From NCBI RefSeq assembly GCF_014337925.2, contig NZ_CP143423.1, forward strand, positions 3,130,501 through 3,194,500: a DNA stretch of 64,000 nt, given 5' to 3'. This document shows, in pieces, positions 17,301 to 25,599 of this stretch. Numbering within the stretch: the stretch's first letter is position 1; each line of letters begins with the position of its first letter. The notes below the pieces were generated by a model. That model worked only from the letters and a program-made list of their open reading frames with translations, did no database searches and had not been told where the DNA came from. A program made the translations under genes and the position numbers. The DNA comes from Roseobacter fucihabitans (GTDB lineage: Bacteria; Pseudomonadota; Alphaproteobacteria; Rhodobacterales; Rhodobacteraceae).

Positions 17301-17605
17301 ATGCGACAGAGTTGTTTTACCGAGGCCCGGATTATCGGGATGATCAAAGAACAGGAAGCTGGGATGCCGACAGCAGAGGTGTGTCGCAGACATGGTCTGA
17401 GCCCTGCGTCGTTCTGCAAATTCAAAGCAAAATACGGCGGCATGCGTTGCACGGCAGGGTATCGCGCAGCGATGTCCCGAGGGTGAACGTTTCTGACACC
17501 CACCGCCTCAAATCGCTGGAGGACAAGAGCGCCAAGCTGAAGCGTCTTCTGGCGGACACGATGCTCAACAACGTCATGTTGAAAGATTTGCTGGGAAAGA
17601 ACTGA
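17301..17605 (+). pseudogene. IS3 OrfA (interrupted by hairpin insert)
   Basis: Helix-turn-helix DNA-binding subunit of an IS3-type transposase. The first part reads RQSCFTEARIIGMIKEQEAG, VCRRHGLSPASFCKFKAKYGGM in one frame. A 41-base insert at 17445-17485 shifts the frame, after which NVSDTHRLKSLEDKSAKLKRLL and DTMLNNVMLKDLLGKN complete the leucine-rich coiled coil in another frame. Removing exactly 41 bases restores a continuous OrfA of normal length (about 87 residues). A good AAGGAGCAG site precedes the ATG. Confidence 0.85.
17445..17485 (+). repeat. palindromic insert f in orfA (41 bp)
   Basis: Inserted between the GGM and NVSD codons of orfA. The outer arms are TTGCACGGCA (left) and GAGGGTG (right), and the inner palindrome is ATCGC-GCA-GCGAT. 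The left arm differs by one base from the TTGCCCGGCA of insert c, and the GCA loop is the same as in insert d. The length is fixed by the need to rejoin the frame. Confidence 0.75.
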
Positions 17606-17725
17606 CGGTGAGCCATTGATGCGCCATTGGTTCGAGCACGATGGCGAACGCATGTGCGACGGGCTGCGGCACGCAAGGCGATGGGAGATCATGATATCTC
17701 GCAACGTCGGGCGTGCAGGCTTGTC

Positions 17726-17761
17726 CCTCTCACACATGCAAGCATGTGTTGCCCGCCAACG
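17726..17761 (-). repeat. palindromic insert a in orfB (36 bp, inverted orientation)
   Basis: Lies between the codons for RACRLV and GVGPKT. It is exactly 36 bases, so it stays in frame and adds 12 residues (PLTHASMCCPPT). Read on the minus strand it has the family structure GGGCAA, CACATGC-TT-GCATGTG, TGAGAGG. It is the only copy in the opposite orientation. Confidence 0.75.
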
Positions 17762-17800
17762 GGTGTCGGCCCCAAGACCATCCGGCGCGACAAACCGCCC

Positions 17801-17839
17801 ACTGCCCGGCAGTCGATACGCAGTATCGATGAGAGGGGC
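17801..17839 (+). repeat. palindromic insert d in orfB (about 39 bp)
   Basis: Outer arms TGCCCGGCA and GATGAGAGGGGC are nearly identical to those of insert c, but the core is a different palindrome, CGATAC-GCA-GTATCG. About 20 transposase codons are missing at this point, so the insertion was accompanied by a deletion or followed by one. The borders are less certain than for b, c and f, because the insert can be read in frame as RQSIRSIDERG. Confidence 0.65.
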
Positions 17840-17879
17840 CGGATCGGCGTGCTGTTGGAACGCAAAGGCATGATTATGA

Positions 17880-17919
17880 TACTGTCACCCGGCAGTGCAT
17901 GTTTACATGCATGAGAGGG
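17880..17919 (+). repeat. palindromic insert b in orfB (40 bp)
   Basis: Separates GMIM from HKKLYRL. Core TGCATG-TTTA-CATGCA with left arm CACCCGGCAG and right arm TGAGAGGG. It replaces two bases of the expected Asn codon, which explains the frame change and the stop codon just downstream. Confidence 0.78.
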
Positions 17920-18078
17920 CACAAGAAGCTGTATCGTCTCTACACCGAGGAAAAGCTGGGCGTCAGGCGGCGCCGAGGCCGCAAACGAGCGCGAGGATCA
18001 GGAATACCGATGCCTGTTGCGTTACGTCCTGGTGAACGCTGATCGCTGGACTTTGTGTCTGACACGTTTGGTGCGTCC

Positions 18079-18115
18079 ATTGCCCGGCAATGCATGTTTA
18101 CATGCATGAGAGGGG
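18079..18115 (+). repeat. palindromic insert c in orfB (37 bp)
   Basis: Sits between the codons for FGAS and RKFRML; removing exactly 37 bases restores the frame. Structure: TTGCCCGGCA, ATGCATG-TTTA-CATGCAT, GAGAGGGG. It shares core and arms with insert b and arms with insert d. Confidence 0.8.
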
Positions 18116-18172
18116 CGCAAGTTCCGTATGTTAGCCATGAACAACGACTGCTGCCGCGAGAACCTGTGCCTC

Positions 18173-18219
18173 CTCCCGGCAGGTTTGGCTTTGCCAAATC
18201 GCCTGCCGGGCAACGGATG
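18173..18219 (+). repeat. palindromic insert e in orfB (47 bp, related or distinct type)
   Basis: Lies between ENLCL and ADTSITG. It is a long hairpin with a 9-bp outer stem CCCGGCAGG / CCTGCCGGG and an inner stem TTTGGC-TTT-GCCAAA. It shares the CCCGGCAG word with inserts b-d but has a different right half. It may be a longer variant of the same family or an independent element. Confidence 0.65.
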
Positions 18220-18847
18220 GCTGATACCAGTATCACTGGTGCGAGGGTGGCACGCGAGCTTGATGCGCTTGTGCGCGTCTATGGAAAGCCCGCCTGTATC
18301 GTCAGTGATAACGGCACGGAATTTACCAGTCGTGCGATCCTGAAACGGGCCGGTGATAACGACGTGGATTGGCATTACATCGACCCGGGCAAGCCGACGC
18401 AGAATGCCTTCATCGAAAGCTTCAATGGGAGCCTGCGAGACGAACTGCTGAATGAGGAGATCTTCGACACCTTGGATGATGCCCGTCGAAAGCTGGCCCT
18501 CTGGCGATACGATTATAATAACGTCAGACCGCATTCATCGCTGGAGAACCAAACGCCGGCAGAAGCGCGCCGGGCGCTTGAGCAATTTGAGGGCTCCGCG
18601 CACGACGCGCTTGCCCAAACCGACGACGACGAGTACGACCGCAAACTCTCGTTATGAATGAGGGAGCCTCGGGGGAAAGGTCATTAACCCCGCCAGGGAC
18701 CCGCATTTACACACCGCGCGTGGTACAGCTTTTGTACGGGGGTCACAGCACGGTCTGGCCTTATGACACAGGAGTTAAAGGCGCTGTTCTACCAAAGGGC
18801 GGATCACAGCGCTCGACACCTGCACCTGGTATTGCGGCCACGTCTCA

Positions 18848-21199
18848 CTAACGGTCGTCCCCACCCGCCGCTTCGCCATCCGGCAGATCGTCCTCGATGG
18901 AGGCCTGCGCCGCCGCCGTGACCGCCTTCTTGTCGTCCTCAGACAGATCGTCGACCTTGCCGTCCTTCAATCGCACCGTGACCTCCTTATGCGCAAAATG
19001 GATGCCTTCACGCTCGAAAAGGATGCGTATTTCCTCATAGACGCGCTTGCGCACGAGCCATTGATCGCCCGGTTTGGTCATGAACTTCACCCGGATGATC
19101 ATCGCCGAATCCTGCATCTCGATCACGCCCTGCGACTTCAGCGGCTGAATGAAGTTCTCCCCGATCACCGGATCATCCAGCAGCGCCACGCCGAGGTTCT
19201 TGATCAGCTTGCGCACCTTTTCCACATCGGTGTCATAGGTCACCCGGAGGGGCAGTTTCATGATCACCCAGTCGCGCGAATAATTGGTCATGACCTGTAT
19301 TTCACCAAACGGAATAGTGTGCAGCGCGCCCAGGTGGTGGCGCAGCTGAAAGGAGCGCACGGAGATTTTCTCCACGGTGCCCTTTACCCCGCCGATGTCG
19401 AGGTATTCGCCCTTGCGAAACGCATCATCAAAGAGGAAGAACCCGCCTGAAAATATGTCCCGCACCAGCGCCTGAGAGCCAAACCCCACGGCCACACCCA
19501 CCACACCTGCACCGGCAAAAAGAGGGCCGACATTAACCCCGATTTCCAGCAGCACAATCAGCGTGATCGTGACCAAAACCACAATCAGGATGAAGTTGCG
19601 AAACAGCGGCAGAAGGGTCGCCAGACGGCTCGCACCCGTTCCACCGCCGTCGCCACCCACGTCCTCTTCGATCATGTCGCCCTGTTCTTCAGCGATCTTG
19701 TTATCAATCCAGATCCGGAACGTGTGATAGACGATATAGCCAAGGAAACAGATCACCATGATGTCGAGAAGTTGGGTCGTCACGCCCTCGACCATCTGCG
19801 TCGAATTTTCATCCCAAATGTAGAAAAACGCATATGTCCCCGCCACAAAGGCAAGGATCGCAGCCACCCGACGCGCCAGCGCCTCGAAGGTATTGAGCGC
19901 ATGACGCGGGCGCAGGGCCGCTATTTCCTGCGGCGTGATCTCCTCCTGTGTCATCGCCTCATCCGGGACCTGTCCCAGGTTCAGATCACGCAGGGCGCGG
20001 GCGCGCTGAAAGCTGCGTTCAATGGTGAAATTGATGACGCCATAAACCACGATGATCGACATCACGATGCTATAGGCGCCGGCGATGAGCGGGATCGAGG
20101 AAGGGTGCCCCAACACCAAATCATAGGTCAATTCCATCCAGGCAAAGATCACATAACCAATCACCAGAGGGGCCCAGATCATGGTCACAAACTTCAATGC
20201 CCAACTGACCTCGCCCGCTGGCTTTCCATTGCGCATCGCACTGGAAATCGCGGCTCGGTTCACCAGCACCATGACGATATTGAGCAGCACAACGATCGCG
20301 GACATCAGCGAATAAAGAAAAGCATACACATCGTAGTTCAACCCTAATTCGCCGATCCAGACACCAAACAGAATGGCGCAGATATCGACCGTCCCGAGGG
20401 TCCAGAGCCATGTGTGCAACCGCGTGGCGTCGCGCGTGGACATCACCGGAATGCGGTATTGTTCAAGGTAGGGTGAGAGCACCATGCGCCACAGGTTCGC
20501 CACCAATCGACACGCGAAATAGGCGGTATTGATGACGCTGACCGTGAATTGCATGCCCTTGTCTTCCAAGGGACCGAAGATCAGCGCGCCCAGGATGTAA
20601 GCGACGAGCATGGATATGAGAATCCCGATCAGCCCCATAAAGAAGCGGAGCACCAGAAAGGGCATCTTTTCGCCGTATCCCACCGGGTTTTGCCGGATCC
20701 GGGAGACGACGAAATTCTTCGCGATGCGTTTGCCATAGATCTGCGTTTCAAACACCATGCCAACGGCGAAAAGCAAAAGCGATATGATCAGGGCATAGGC
20801 GAAGGCCCAGATCGTGCCATCCGGGCTTGTGGCGCGCAGGATATAGATCACTTCGTTGAAAGCATTGGGTAAATCTAGCATCCTTTCGATCAGGACCGTC
20901 CGAAAGCGCACCACCGAATCCTGCGCCTTCATCAGGCTGGAGCCTTCCATGCTTTCAGCGGGGGGTTGCGGCGGGGCAGGCTCGCTCAGCACCGTCCCCT
21001 GGCTGTCGATGACGATCACCCCGACACCGTTTTCGGCAGCCTGCTGCATGATTTCGGGGATCCGGTCGGTCTCCTGCGCACTCTCGGGCGCGGCGGGTGC
21101 AAAAAGCGACCCAATCGATTGCGCGCCCGCAGGGGATTGAAATCCCATGTAAAACAGCGTCGAAAAGCAGATGATAAAAACTGATAAAAAGGCGCGCAT
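18848..21199 (-). CDS. large MscS-family mechanosensitive channel
   Basis: 783-residue inner-membrane channel that would release solutes under hypo-osmotic stress. The start at 21199 was chosen because it yields a signal peptide (MRAFLSVFIICFSTLFYMGF ... AGAQS). A periplasmic stretch of about 100 residues follows, then many transmembrane helices between about 130 and 520, well above the three of short MscS. The MscS pore helix and beta domain lie near 590-700, with VGVAVGFGSQALVRDIFSGGFF, FRKGEYLDIGG and RSFQLRHHLGALHTIPFGEI. The acidic C-terminal tail (DDLSEDDKKA ... EDDLPDGEA) is typical of cytoplasmic MscS ends. The gene is monocistronic and divergent from the glycan operon. Confidence 0.93.
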   Translation of the reverse strand: MRAFLSVFIICFSTLFYMGFQSPAGAQSIGSLFAPAAPESAQETDRIPEIMQQAAENGVGVIVIDSQGTVLSEPAPPQPPAESMEGSSLMKAQDSVVRFRTVLIERMLDLPNAFNEVIYILRATSPDGTIWAFAYALIISLLLFAVGMVFETQIYGKRIAKNFVVSRIRQNPVGYGEKMPFLVLRFFMGLIGILISMLVAYILGALIFGPLEDKGMQFTVSVINTAYFACRLVANLWRMVLSPYLEQYRIPVMSTRDATRLHTWLWTLGTVDICAILFGVWIGELGLNYDVYAFLYSLMSAIVVLLNIVMVLVNRAAISSAMRNGKPAGEVSWALKFVTMIWAPLVIGYVIFAWMELTYDLVLGHPSSIPLIAGAYSIVMSIIVVYGVINFTIERSFQRARALRDLNLGQVPDEAMTQEEITPQEIAALRPRHALNTFEALARRVAAILAFVAGTYAFFYIWDENSTQMVEGVTTQLLDIMVICFLGYIVYHTFRIWIDNKIAEEQGDMIEEDVGGDGGGTGASRLATLLPLFRNFILIVVLVTITLIVLLEIGVNVGPLFAGAGVVGVAVGFGSQALVRDIFSGGFFLFDDAFRKGEYLDIGGVKGTVEKISVRSFQLRHHLGALHTIPFGEIQVMTNYSRDWVIMKLPLRVTYDTDVEKVRKLIKNLGVALLDDPVIGENFIQPLKSQGVIEMQDSAMIIRVKFMTKPGDQWLVRKRVYEEIRILFEREGIHFAHKEVTVRLKDGKVDDLSEDDKKAVTAAAQASIEDDLPDGEAAGGDDR

Positions 21200-21480
21200 T
21201 GGATAAATTCCGCTCGGCTGGCAATTGGGATTTGACGGTAGGGGAGCGTTTGCGCCATTGCAATGACACATCCTTACAAGGTTTTGGGAGAACAGGTGTT
21301 TTGCACATGGTTCACAATTGTGCCAAACAGGCAGTGAAAACGGGGCAGCGGCTCCTTTCAAAGATCCAAGGACTGGCCGATGTGCCCAATGATTTTACTT
21401 AGCGCAGCGGCCGATATGCATCAGACATCTCTCTTTGTGACGAACAGCCCTTGCCGCAGGAAACCGCGCGGGGTGTTTCA

Positions 21481-22704
21481 ATGAACGTGTTTCGCGACAC
21501 ATATGACACACGCGAACCAAGCGTCACGCGGGACCCCAAGCGCGCTTTGCGGGTGATGCTTTACAGCCATGATACCTTTGGACTTGGGCACTTGCGCCGC
21601 TCGCGCGCGCTTGCATCGGCGCTGACGGCAGCGGATCCCAATGCCTCGGCGATCATCCTGACGGGCTCGCCCGTCGCCGGTCGCTTCACTTTTCCCGAGC
21701 GGGTCGATCACATGCGCCTGCCCGGTGTCACGAAATTGCCGGATGGCTCCTACGTCAGCCAGACGCTGGGTCTGGACATCGACAAGACCACCAACCTGCG
21801 CTCCGGCCTGATCCAGACGGCGGTTGAGCAATACGAGCCCGATCTGTTGATTGTGGATAAAGAGCCCACCGGGTTTCGCGGAGAATTGCTGCCGACGCTG
21901 GAATGGCTCGAAAAGCGTGGCACGACGCGCTGTGTGCTGGGTCTGCGGGATGTGCTCGATGAACCTGCGGTGCTGGCCGCCGAATGGGATCGCAAGGGCG
22001 CGATCCAGGCGACAGAGCGGTTTTATGACCAGATCTGGGTCTATGGTCCGCGCACGGTCTATGACCCGACGCAGGGGTTGCGCCTGTCGGATGCGACGCG
22101 GGCGCGCATCTATTGGACGGGCTATCTGCGCCGCGAAGTGACGGATGCCGCCGAAGTCCCCGATACGCCTTATGTGCTGATCACGCCAGGGGGCGGCGGG
22201 GATGGGCAAGCCATGGTCGATCTGGCCATTGAGGCCTATGAAACCGACCCGACGCTCAAGCCCAATGCGGTTCTGGTCTATGGGCCCTTCCTGTCGGGCG
22301 AAGTGCGCGAGGCCTTTGATGCGCGTGTGGCGCGGCTGGATGGTCGCGTGACAGCCCTGGGGTTTGATTCCAAGATCGAGGCGCTTTTTGCCGGGGCCGA
22401 AGGTGTTGTGTGCATGGGCGGATACAATACCTTTTGCGAGGTGCTGTCCTTTGACAAACGCGCGGTCATCGTGCCGCGCACCGTACCGCGCATGGAACAA
22501 TGGATCCGCGCCGCGCGCGCCGAAGAGCTTGGCCTTGTGCGTATGCTGGATGAGACCCGCGACGGGCTCACGGCACAGACAATGATCGACTTCATTCGCA
22601 ATCTGCCCTCACAGAAGAAGCCCTCCCATGCCGGGGCCAATGGCTTGCTGGATGGATTGGACGTTGTTGTCGCGCGCGCAACAAGCCTTATGGCGGACAG
22701 ATGA
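21481..22704 (+). CDS. predicted glycosyltransferase (COG4671, MurG-like)
   Basis: 407-residue GT-B-type protein. The N-terminal half has MLYSHDTFGLGHLRRSRALASAL (residues about 26-48 of this start), the nucleotide-loop-like pattern of COG4671 predicted glycosyltransferases. The C-terminal half has VLITPGGGGDGQAMVDLA and GVVCMGGYNTFCEVLSFDKRAVIVPR, the donor-binding region shared with MurG. It is the first gene of a seven-gene operon whose members overlap by about 4 bp. ATG 21481 is preferred over the upstream in-frame TTG at 21451. It is paralogous to the fifth gene, 25596-26726. Donor and acceptor are unknown. Confidence 0.88.
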   Translation: MNVFRDTYDTREPSVTRDPKRALRVMLYSHDTFGLGHLRRSRALASALTAADPNASAIILTGSPVAGRFTFPERVDHMRLPGVTKLPDGSYVSQTLGLDIDKTTNLRSGLIQTAVEQYEPDLLIVDKEPTGFRGELLPTLEWLEKRGTTRCVLGLRDVLDEPAVLAAEWDRKGAIQATERFYDQIWVYGPRTVYDPTQGLRLSDATRARIYWTGYLRREVTDAAEVPDTPYVLITPGGGGDGQAMVDLAIEAYETDPTLKPNAVLVYGPFLSGEVREAFDARVARLDGRVTALGFDSKIEALFAGAEGVVCMGGYNTFCEVLSFDKRAVIVPRTVPRMEQWIRAARAEELGLVRMLDETRDGLTAQTMIDFIRNLPSQKKPSHAGANGLLDGLDVVVARATSLMADR

Positions 22705-23948
22705 GCGCAGACACGGCGCGTCTGGCGGTGATCGTCAAGGGCTGGCCGCGTCTTTCGGAGACCTTCATCGCACAGGAGCTGGTCGCGCTCGAAGAGGCCG
22801 GCGTCGAATTCGAAATCTGGTCCCTGCGCCACCCGACGGACACGAAAACCCATCCGCTGCATGCGCGGTTGCGCGCGCCGGTGCATTACCTGCCGGAATA
22901 TCTGAAGGATGAACCCCTGCGTGTTCTGCGCGGGTTTTTGCATGCGCTGATGCGTCCGGGGTTCGCCGATACCTGGCGTATCCTGCGCGCCGATTATGCC
23001 CGCGACCGCACCCCCAACCGGTTGCGCCGGTTCGGACAGGCCTGCGTGCTGGCGCGCGAATTACCGCCCCAAACCAGAGGGCTCTACGCGCATTTTCTGC
23101 ACACGCCCGCCTCCGTGGCGCGATACGGTGCGATCCTGCGCGCCCTGCCCTGGTCCTTCTCCGCCCATGCCAAGGACATCTGGACCTCACCGGAGTGGGA
23201 GTTGCGCGAAAAACTCTCAGCCAATAGTTTCGGCGCGGATTTCGGCGCGACCTGCACCCGGTTTGGCGCGGCGCATCTGCGCACGCTGGCCGATCGGGAG
23301 GACCGCATTGATCTGGTCTATCACGGCCTTGATCTGACGCGGTTTCCGCCACCCCCCGCGCGCGCAAGGCGCCAACCCGATGATCCGATCGCCCTGATGT
23401 CGGTCGGCCGGCTTGTCGAAAAGAAGGGGTTTGATCGGTTGATCGAAGCCTTTGCATTGTTGCCAGATACGCTTGACTGGCATTGGACGCATATCGGTGG
23501 TGGTGCCATGCGCGACGCATTGCAGGCGCTGGCGCAGCACCATGGCGTGGCACACCGCATCACCTGGCGCGGCGCAAGCGACCAGCCCGAAGTCATCGAG
23601 GCCATGCGCAAGGCCGACCTCTTCGTGCTGCCCAGCCGGGTGGCCTCGGATGGGGACCGTGATGGCTTGCCCAATGTCCTGATGGAGGCCGCCAGCCAGA
23701 AGCTCGCCATTCTGTCCACACCCGTTTCCGCCATTCCCGAATTCATCGACACCGGTGTACACGGCGTTCTGAGCGATGATGCCCCCGCCAGTATTGCGCG
23801 CGAAATAGAGACCATTGCGCGCAACCCTGATGTGGCGCGCAAAATGGCGGATGCGGCCTATACCAGGCTGGTGATGCAATTCCAGATGCCGCCGGGTATT
23901 GCCCTGCTCAAAGAGCGCCTGACGCGGATGCTGCGAGGTGCGCCATGA
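22701..23948 (+). CDS. glycosyltransferase family 4 protein
   Basis: 415 residues. The N-terminus, LAVIVKGWPRLSETFIAQELVALEEAG, is the typical SETF motif of exopolysaccharide/colanic-acid type GT4 enzymes. The C-terminal GT-B domain has LMSVGRLVEKKGFDRLIEAFALL, then the retaining-GT motif DRDGLPNVLMEAASQKLAILST with the conserved Glu-x7-Glu-like spacing, and VSAIPEFID. It overlaps both neighbours by 4 bp. It is probably cytosolic or peripheral membrane, acting with the other three transferases of the operon on the same glycan. Confidence 0.92.
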   Translation: MSADTARLAVIVKGWPRLSETFIAQELVALEEAGVEFEIWSLRHPTDTKTHPLHARLRAPVHYLPEYLKDEPLRVLRGFLHALMRPGFADTWRILRADYARDRTPNRLRRFGQACVLARELPPQTRGLYAHFLHTPASVARYGAILRALPWSFSAHAKDIWTSPEWELREKLSANSFGADFGATCTRFGAAHLRTLADREDRIDLVYHGLDLTRFPPPPARARRQPDDPIALMSVGRLVEKKGFDRLIEAFALLPDTLDWHWTHIGGGAMRDALQALAQHHGVAHRITWRGASDQPEVIEAMRKADLFVLPSRVASDGDRDGLPNVLMEAASQKLAILSTPVSAIPEFIDTGVHGVLSDDAPASIAREIETIARNPDVARKMADAAYTRLVMQFQMPPGIALLKERLTRMLRGAP

Positions 23949-25018
23949 CACGCGTCGCCTTTTATGCGCCGATGAAACCGCCAACACATCCGGTGCCATC
24001 CGGGGATCGCGCGATGGGGCGCGCGATCCTGCAAGCCCTTGAACATGGGAATATGGACGCGGAACTGGTCTCGACCCTGCAAACCGTGGACAAGCAAGGC
24101 TGTCGCGATATCCAAACCCGCCTCCTGGCGCAGGCAGAGCGTGAAGCGACACGGCTGATCACCCTCGGGCAGCACTCCAATTGGCAAGTTTGGATCACCT
24201 ATCACAGCTATTATAAGGCACCCGATCTGGTGGGTCCCGTGGTCGCCGCCGCGTTGAAGCTGCCCTATTTCCAGATCGAAGCGACCCGTGCGCGCAAGCG
24301 CCTCACCGGGCCCTGGGCCGCGTTTGCTCAGGCCGCAGAAGCCGCCAGTGACGCGGCGGATGTGATATTCCATCTGACCCAAAGAGACGCGCTGGCCCTG
24401 CGCGCCTATCAGGCACCGCATCAGAAAATCATCCATCTGCCGCCATTTTTACCGCGCGTGAACCTGCCGCCGCAGAGCCTTTGCGAAGGTGCAATGCTAA
24501 GCGTTGGGATGCTGCGCCATGGCGATAAAATCGCCTCCTATGAGCTTATTGCCGATACATTGAAACGGCTCAAAACGCCGGACTGGCGGCTCGTGATTGC
24601 GGGGGACGGGCCCGCCCTCAACGCCGTGGCCTCGATCATGGGGCCCTTTGGAGCACGCGTCGAAATGCGCGGCTCGCTGGATGCAGAGGCACTGGAAAAG
24701 GAATACTCAAACGCCAGCCTGCTGTTCTGGCCCGGTGTCAACGAAGCCTTCGGCGTGACCTATCTGGAGGCGCAGGCCGCCGGGCTGCCAGTCGTTGCGC
24801 AAGATCGCCCCGGCGTCATCGATGTGCTGGCACCGGGACAATATCCGCGCCCGGAACAGGGTCCCGAGGCGCTTGCACAGGAATTGGATGCTCTATTGCG
24901 CCATCCCGACGAACGCGCGGGGCGCGGGCGCGCGGCGCGCGATCATATCGCGGCCCATCACCTGATATCCGGGGCCAGCACGATCCTGTGCACTGCAATT
25001 AGCGAGGTGCTGGCGTGA
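23945..25018 (+). CDS. glycosyltransferase, GT4/GT1-type
   Basis: 357 residues with GT-B features: an N-terminal FYAPMKPPTHPVPSGDRAMGRAIL (glycine/serine loop near the start), a middle AMLSVGMLRHGDKIASYELI, and a C-terminal LLFWPGVNEAFGVTYLEAQAAGLPVVAQDRPG, which contains the family EAFGVTYLEAQA donor-binding motif. The start overlaps the previous stop (ATGA) and its own stop overlaps the next GTG. The sugar specificity cannot be inferred. Confidence 0.9.
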   Translation: MTRVAFYAPMKPPTHPVPSGDRAMGRAILQALEHGNMDAELVSTLQTVDKQGCRDIQTRLLAQAEREATRLITLGQHSNWQVWITYHSYYKAPDLVGPVVAAALKLPYFQIEATRARKRLTGPWAAFAQAAEAASDAADVIFHLTQRDALALRAYQAPHQKIIHLPPFLPRVNLPPQSLCEGAMLSVGMLRHGDKIASYELIADTLKRLKTPDWRLVIAGDGPALNAVASIMGPFGARVEMRGSLDAEALEKEYSNASLLFWPGVNEAFGVTYLEAQAAGLPVVAQDRPGVIDVLAPGQYPRPEQGPEALAQELDALLRHPDERAGRGRAARDHIAAHHLISGASTILCTAISEVLA

Positions 25019-25599
25019 TACGGCTTGCGCTGCTGCGCCATGGTCATACGGCCTGGAACCGGCAAGGCCGCATTCAGGGGCGCAGCGACATCCCCCTTGA
25101 TGAGGACGCCAAAGCGCATCTGGCAAGGCTTGCTCTGCCGCCGGAGTGGCAAGACTGCGACCTCTGGTCGAGCCCCTTGCAGCGCGCCGTTGAAACCGCG
25201 CAGATCATCACAGGCCACCCCCCGAAAACCGACCTCGCCTTGGGCGAGATGAACTGGGGCGATTGGGAAGGTCAGGAAGGCATCAAGCTGCGCGCCGATC
25301 CGCAGTCGGGATATCGCGACATCGAGGATTGGGGCTGGAATTACCGCCCCCCCAAGGGCGAGAGCCCCGCCGATCTCAGCGCAAGGCTGCGCCCTTGGGT
25401 AGAGACCCTGCGCCGGGATGCGTTCGCCGTCTGTCATATCGGCATCATGCGGGTGCTGATGGCGCAGGCCACAGGATGGGATTTCACCGGACCGCCCCCG
25501 TTTCAGATCAAGCGCAACCGCCTCTTTGTGATCACGATCCGGGACGGTAAATGGTCCGCAAATGACGCGCCGATCCGCCTGCCCGAGCGCGCATCATGA
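25015..25599 (+). CDS. histidine phosphatase family protein
   Basis: 194-residue phosphoglycerate-mutase-like phosphatase. The phosphoacceptor motif is LLRHGHTAWN (R8-H9-G10), followed by SSPLQRAVETAQII, and the second catalytic His is in FAVCHIGIMRVLM. Starts with GTG overlapping the previous stop by 4 bp. In a glycan operon it could dephosphorylate a sugar phosphate or nucleotide-linked intermediate, as does the heptose-bisphosphate/ribazole phosphatase group; this is inference from context. Confidence 0.92.
   Translation: MIRLALLRHGHTAWNRQGRIQGRSDIPLDEDAKAHLARLALPPEWQDCDLWSSPLQRAVETAQIITGHPPKTDLALGEMNWGDWEGQEGIKLRADPQSGYRDIEDWGWNYRPPKGESPADLSARLRPWVETLRRDAFAVCHIGIMRVLMAQATGWDFTGPPPFQIKRNRLFVITIRDGKWSANDAPIRLPERAS

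Larger units (their letters stand above)
17612..18657 (+). pseudogene. IS3 OrfB DDE transposase (multiply interrupted)
   Basis: The catalytic rve-type integrase core is readable in pieces: [78 protein letters not shown], then [17 protein letters not shown] to the end with [11 protein letters not shown] (second Asp), [19 protein letters not shown] (catalytic Glu), and [15 protein letters not shown]. Palindromic inserts a, d, b, c and e separate these pieces and shift the frame. In addition, a TGA replaces the expected Trp in ERWSLDF (near 18030), and about 20 codons around the FGYRR motif are missing at insert d. Not functional. Confidence 0.88.
17231..18683 (+). mobile_element. dead IS3-family (IS407-group-like) insertion sequence
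   Basis: Two-ORF IS3 element whose ends form imperfect inverted repeats: the left end TGCCCTGCCCCC... (with a run of ten C) matches the reverse complement of the right end TGACCTTTCCCCC..., and both contain TCCCTCA and GAGTTTG further in. The roughly 1.45 kb length exceeds the usual 1.2 kb because of several short palindromic inserts. Both orfA and orfB are broken. No clear target duplication was found. Confidence 0.85.

Noticed and set aside
17445-18219. CRISPR-like repeats in the IS3 element
   Set aside because: The repeated units are hairpins at irregular spacing, with transposase codons, not spacers, in between; one is inverted and there are no cas genes.
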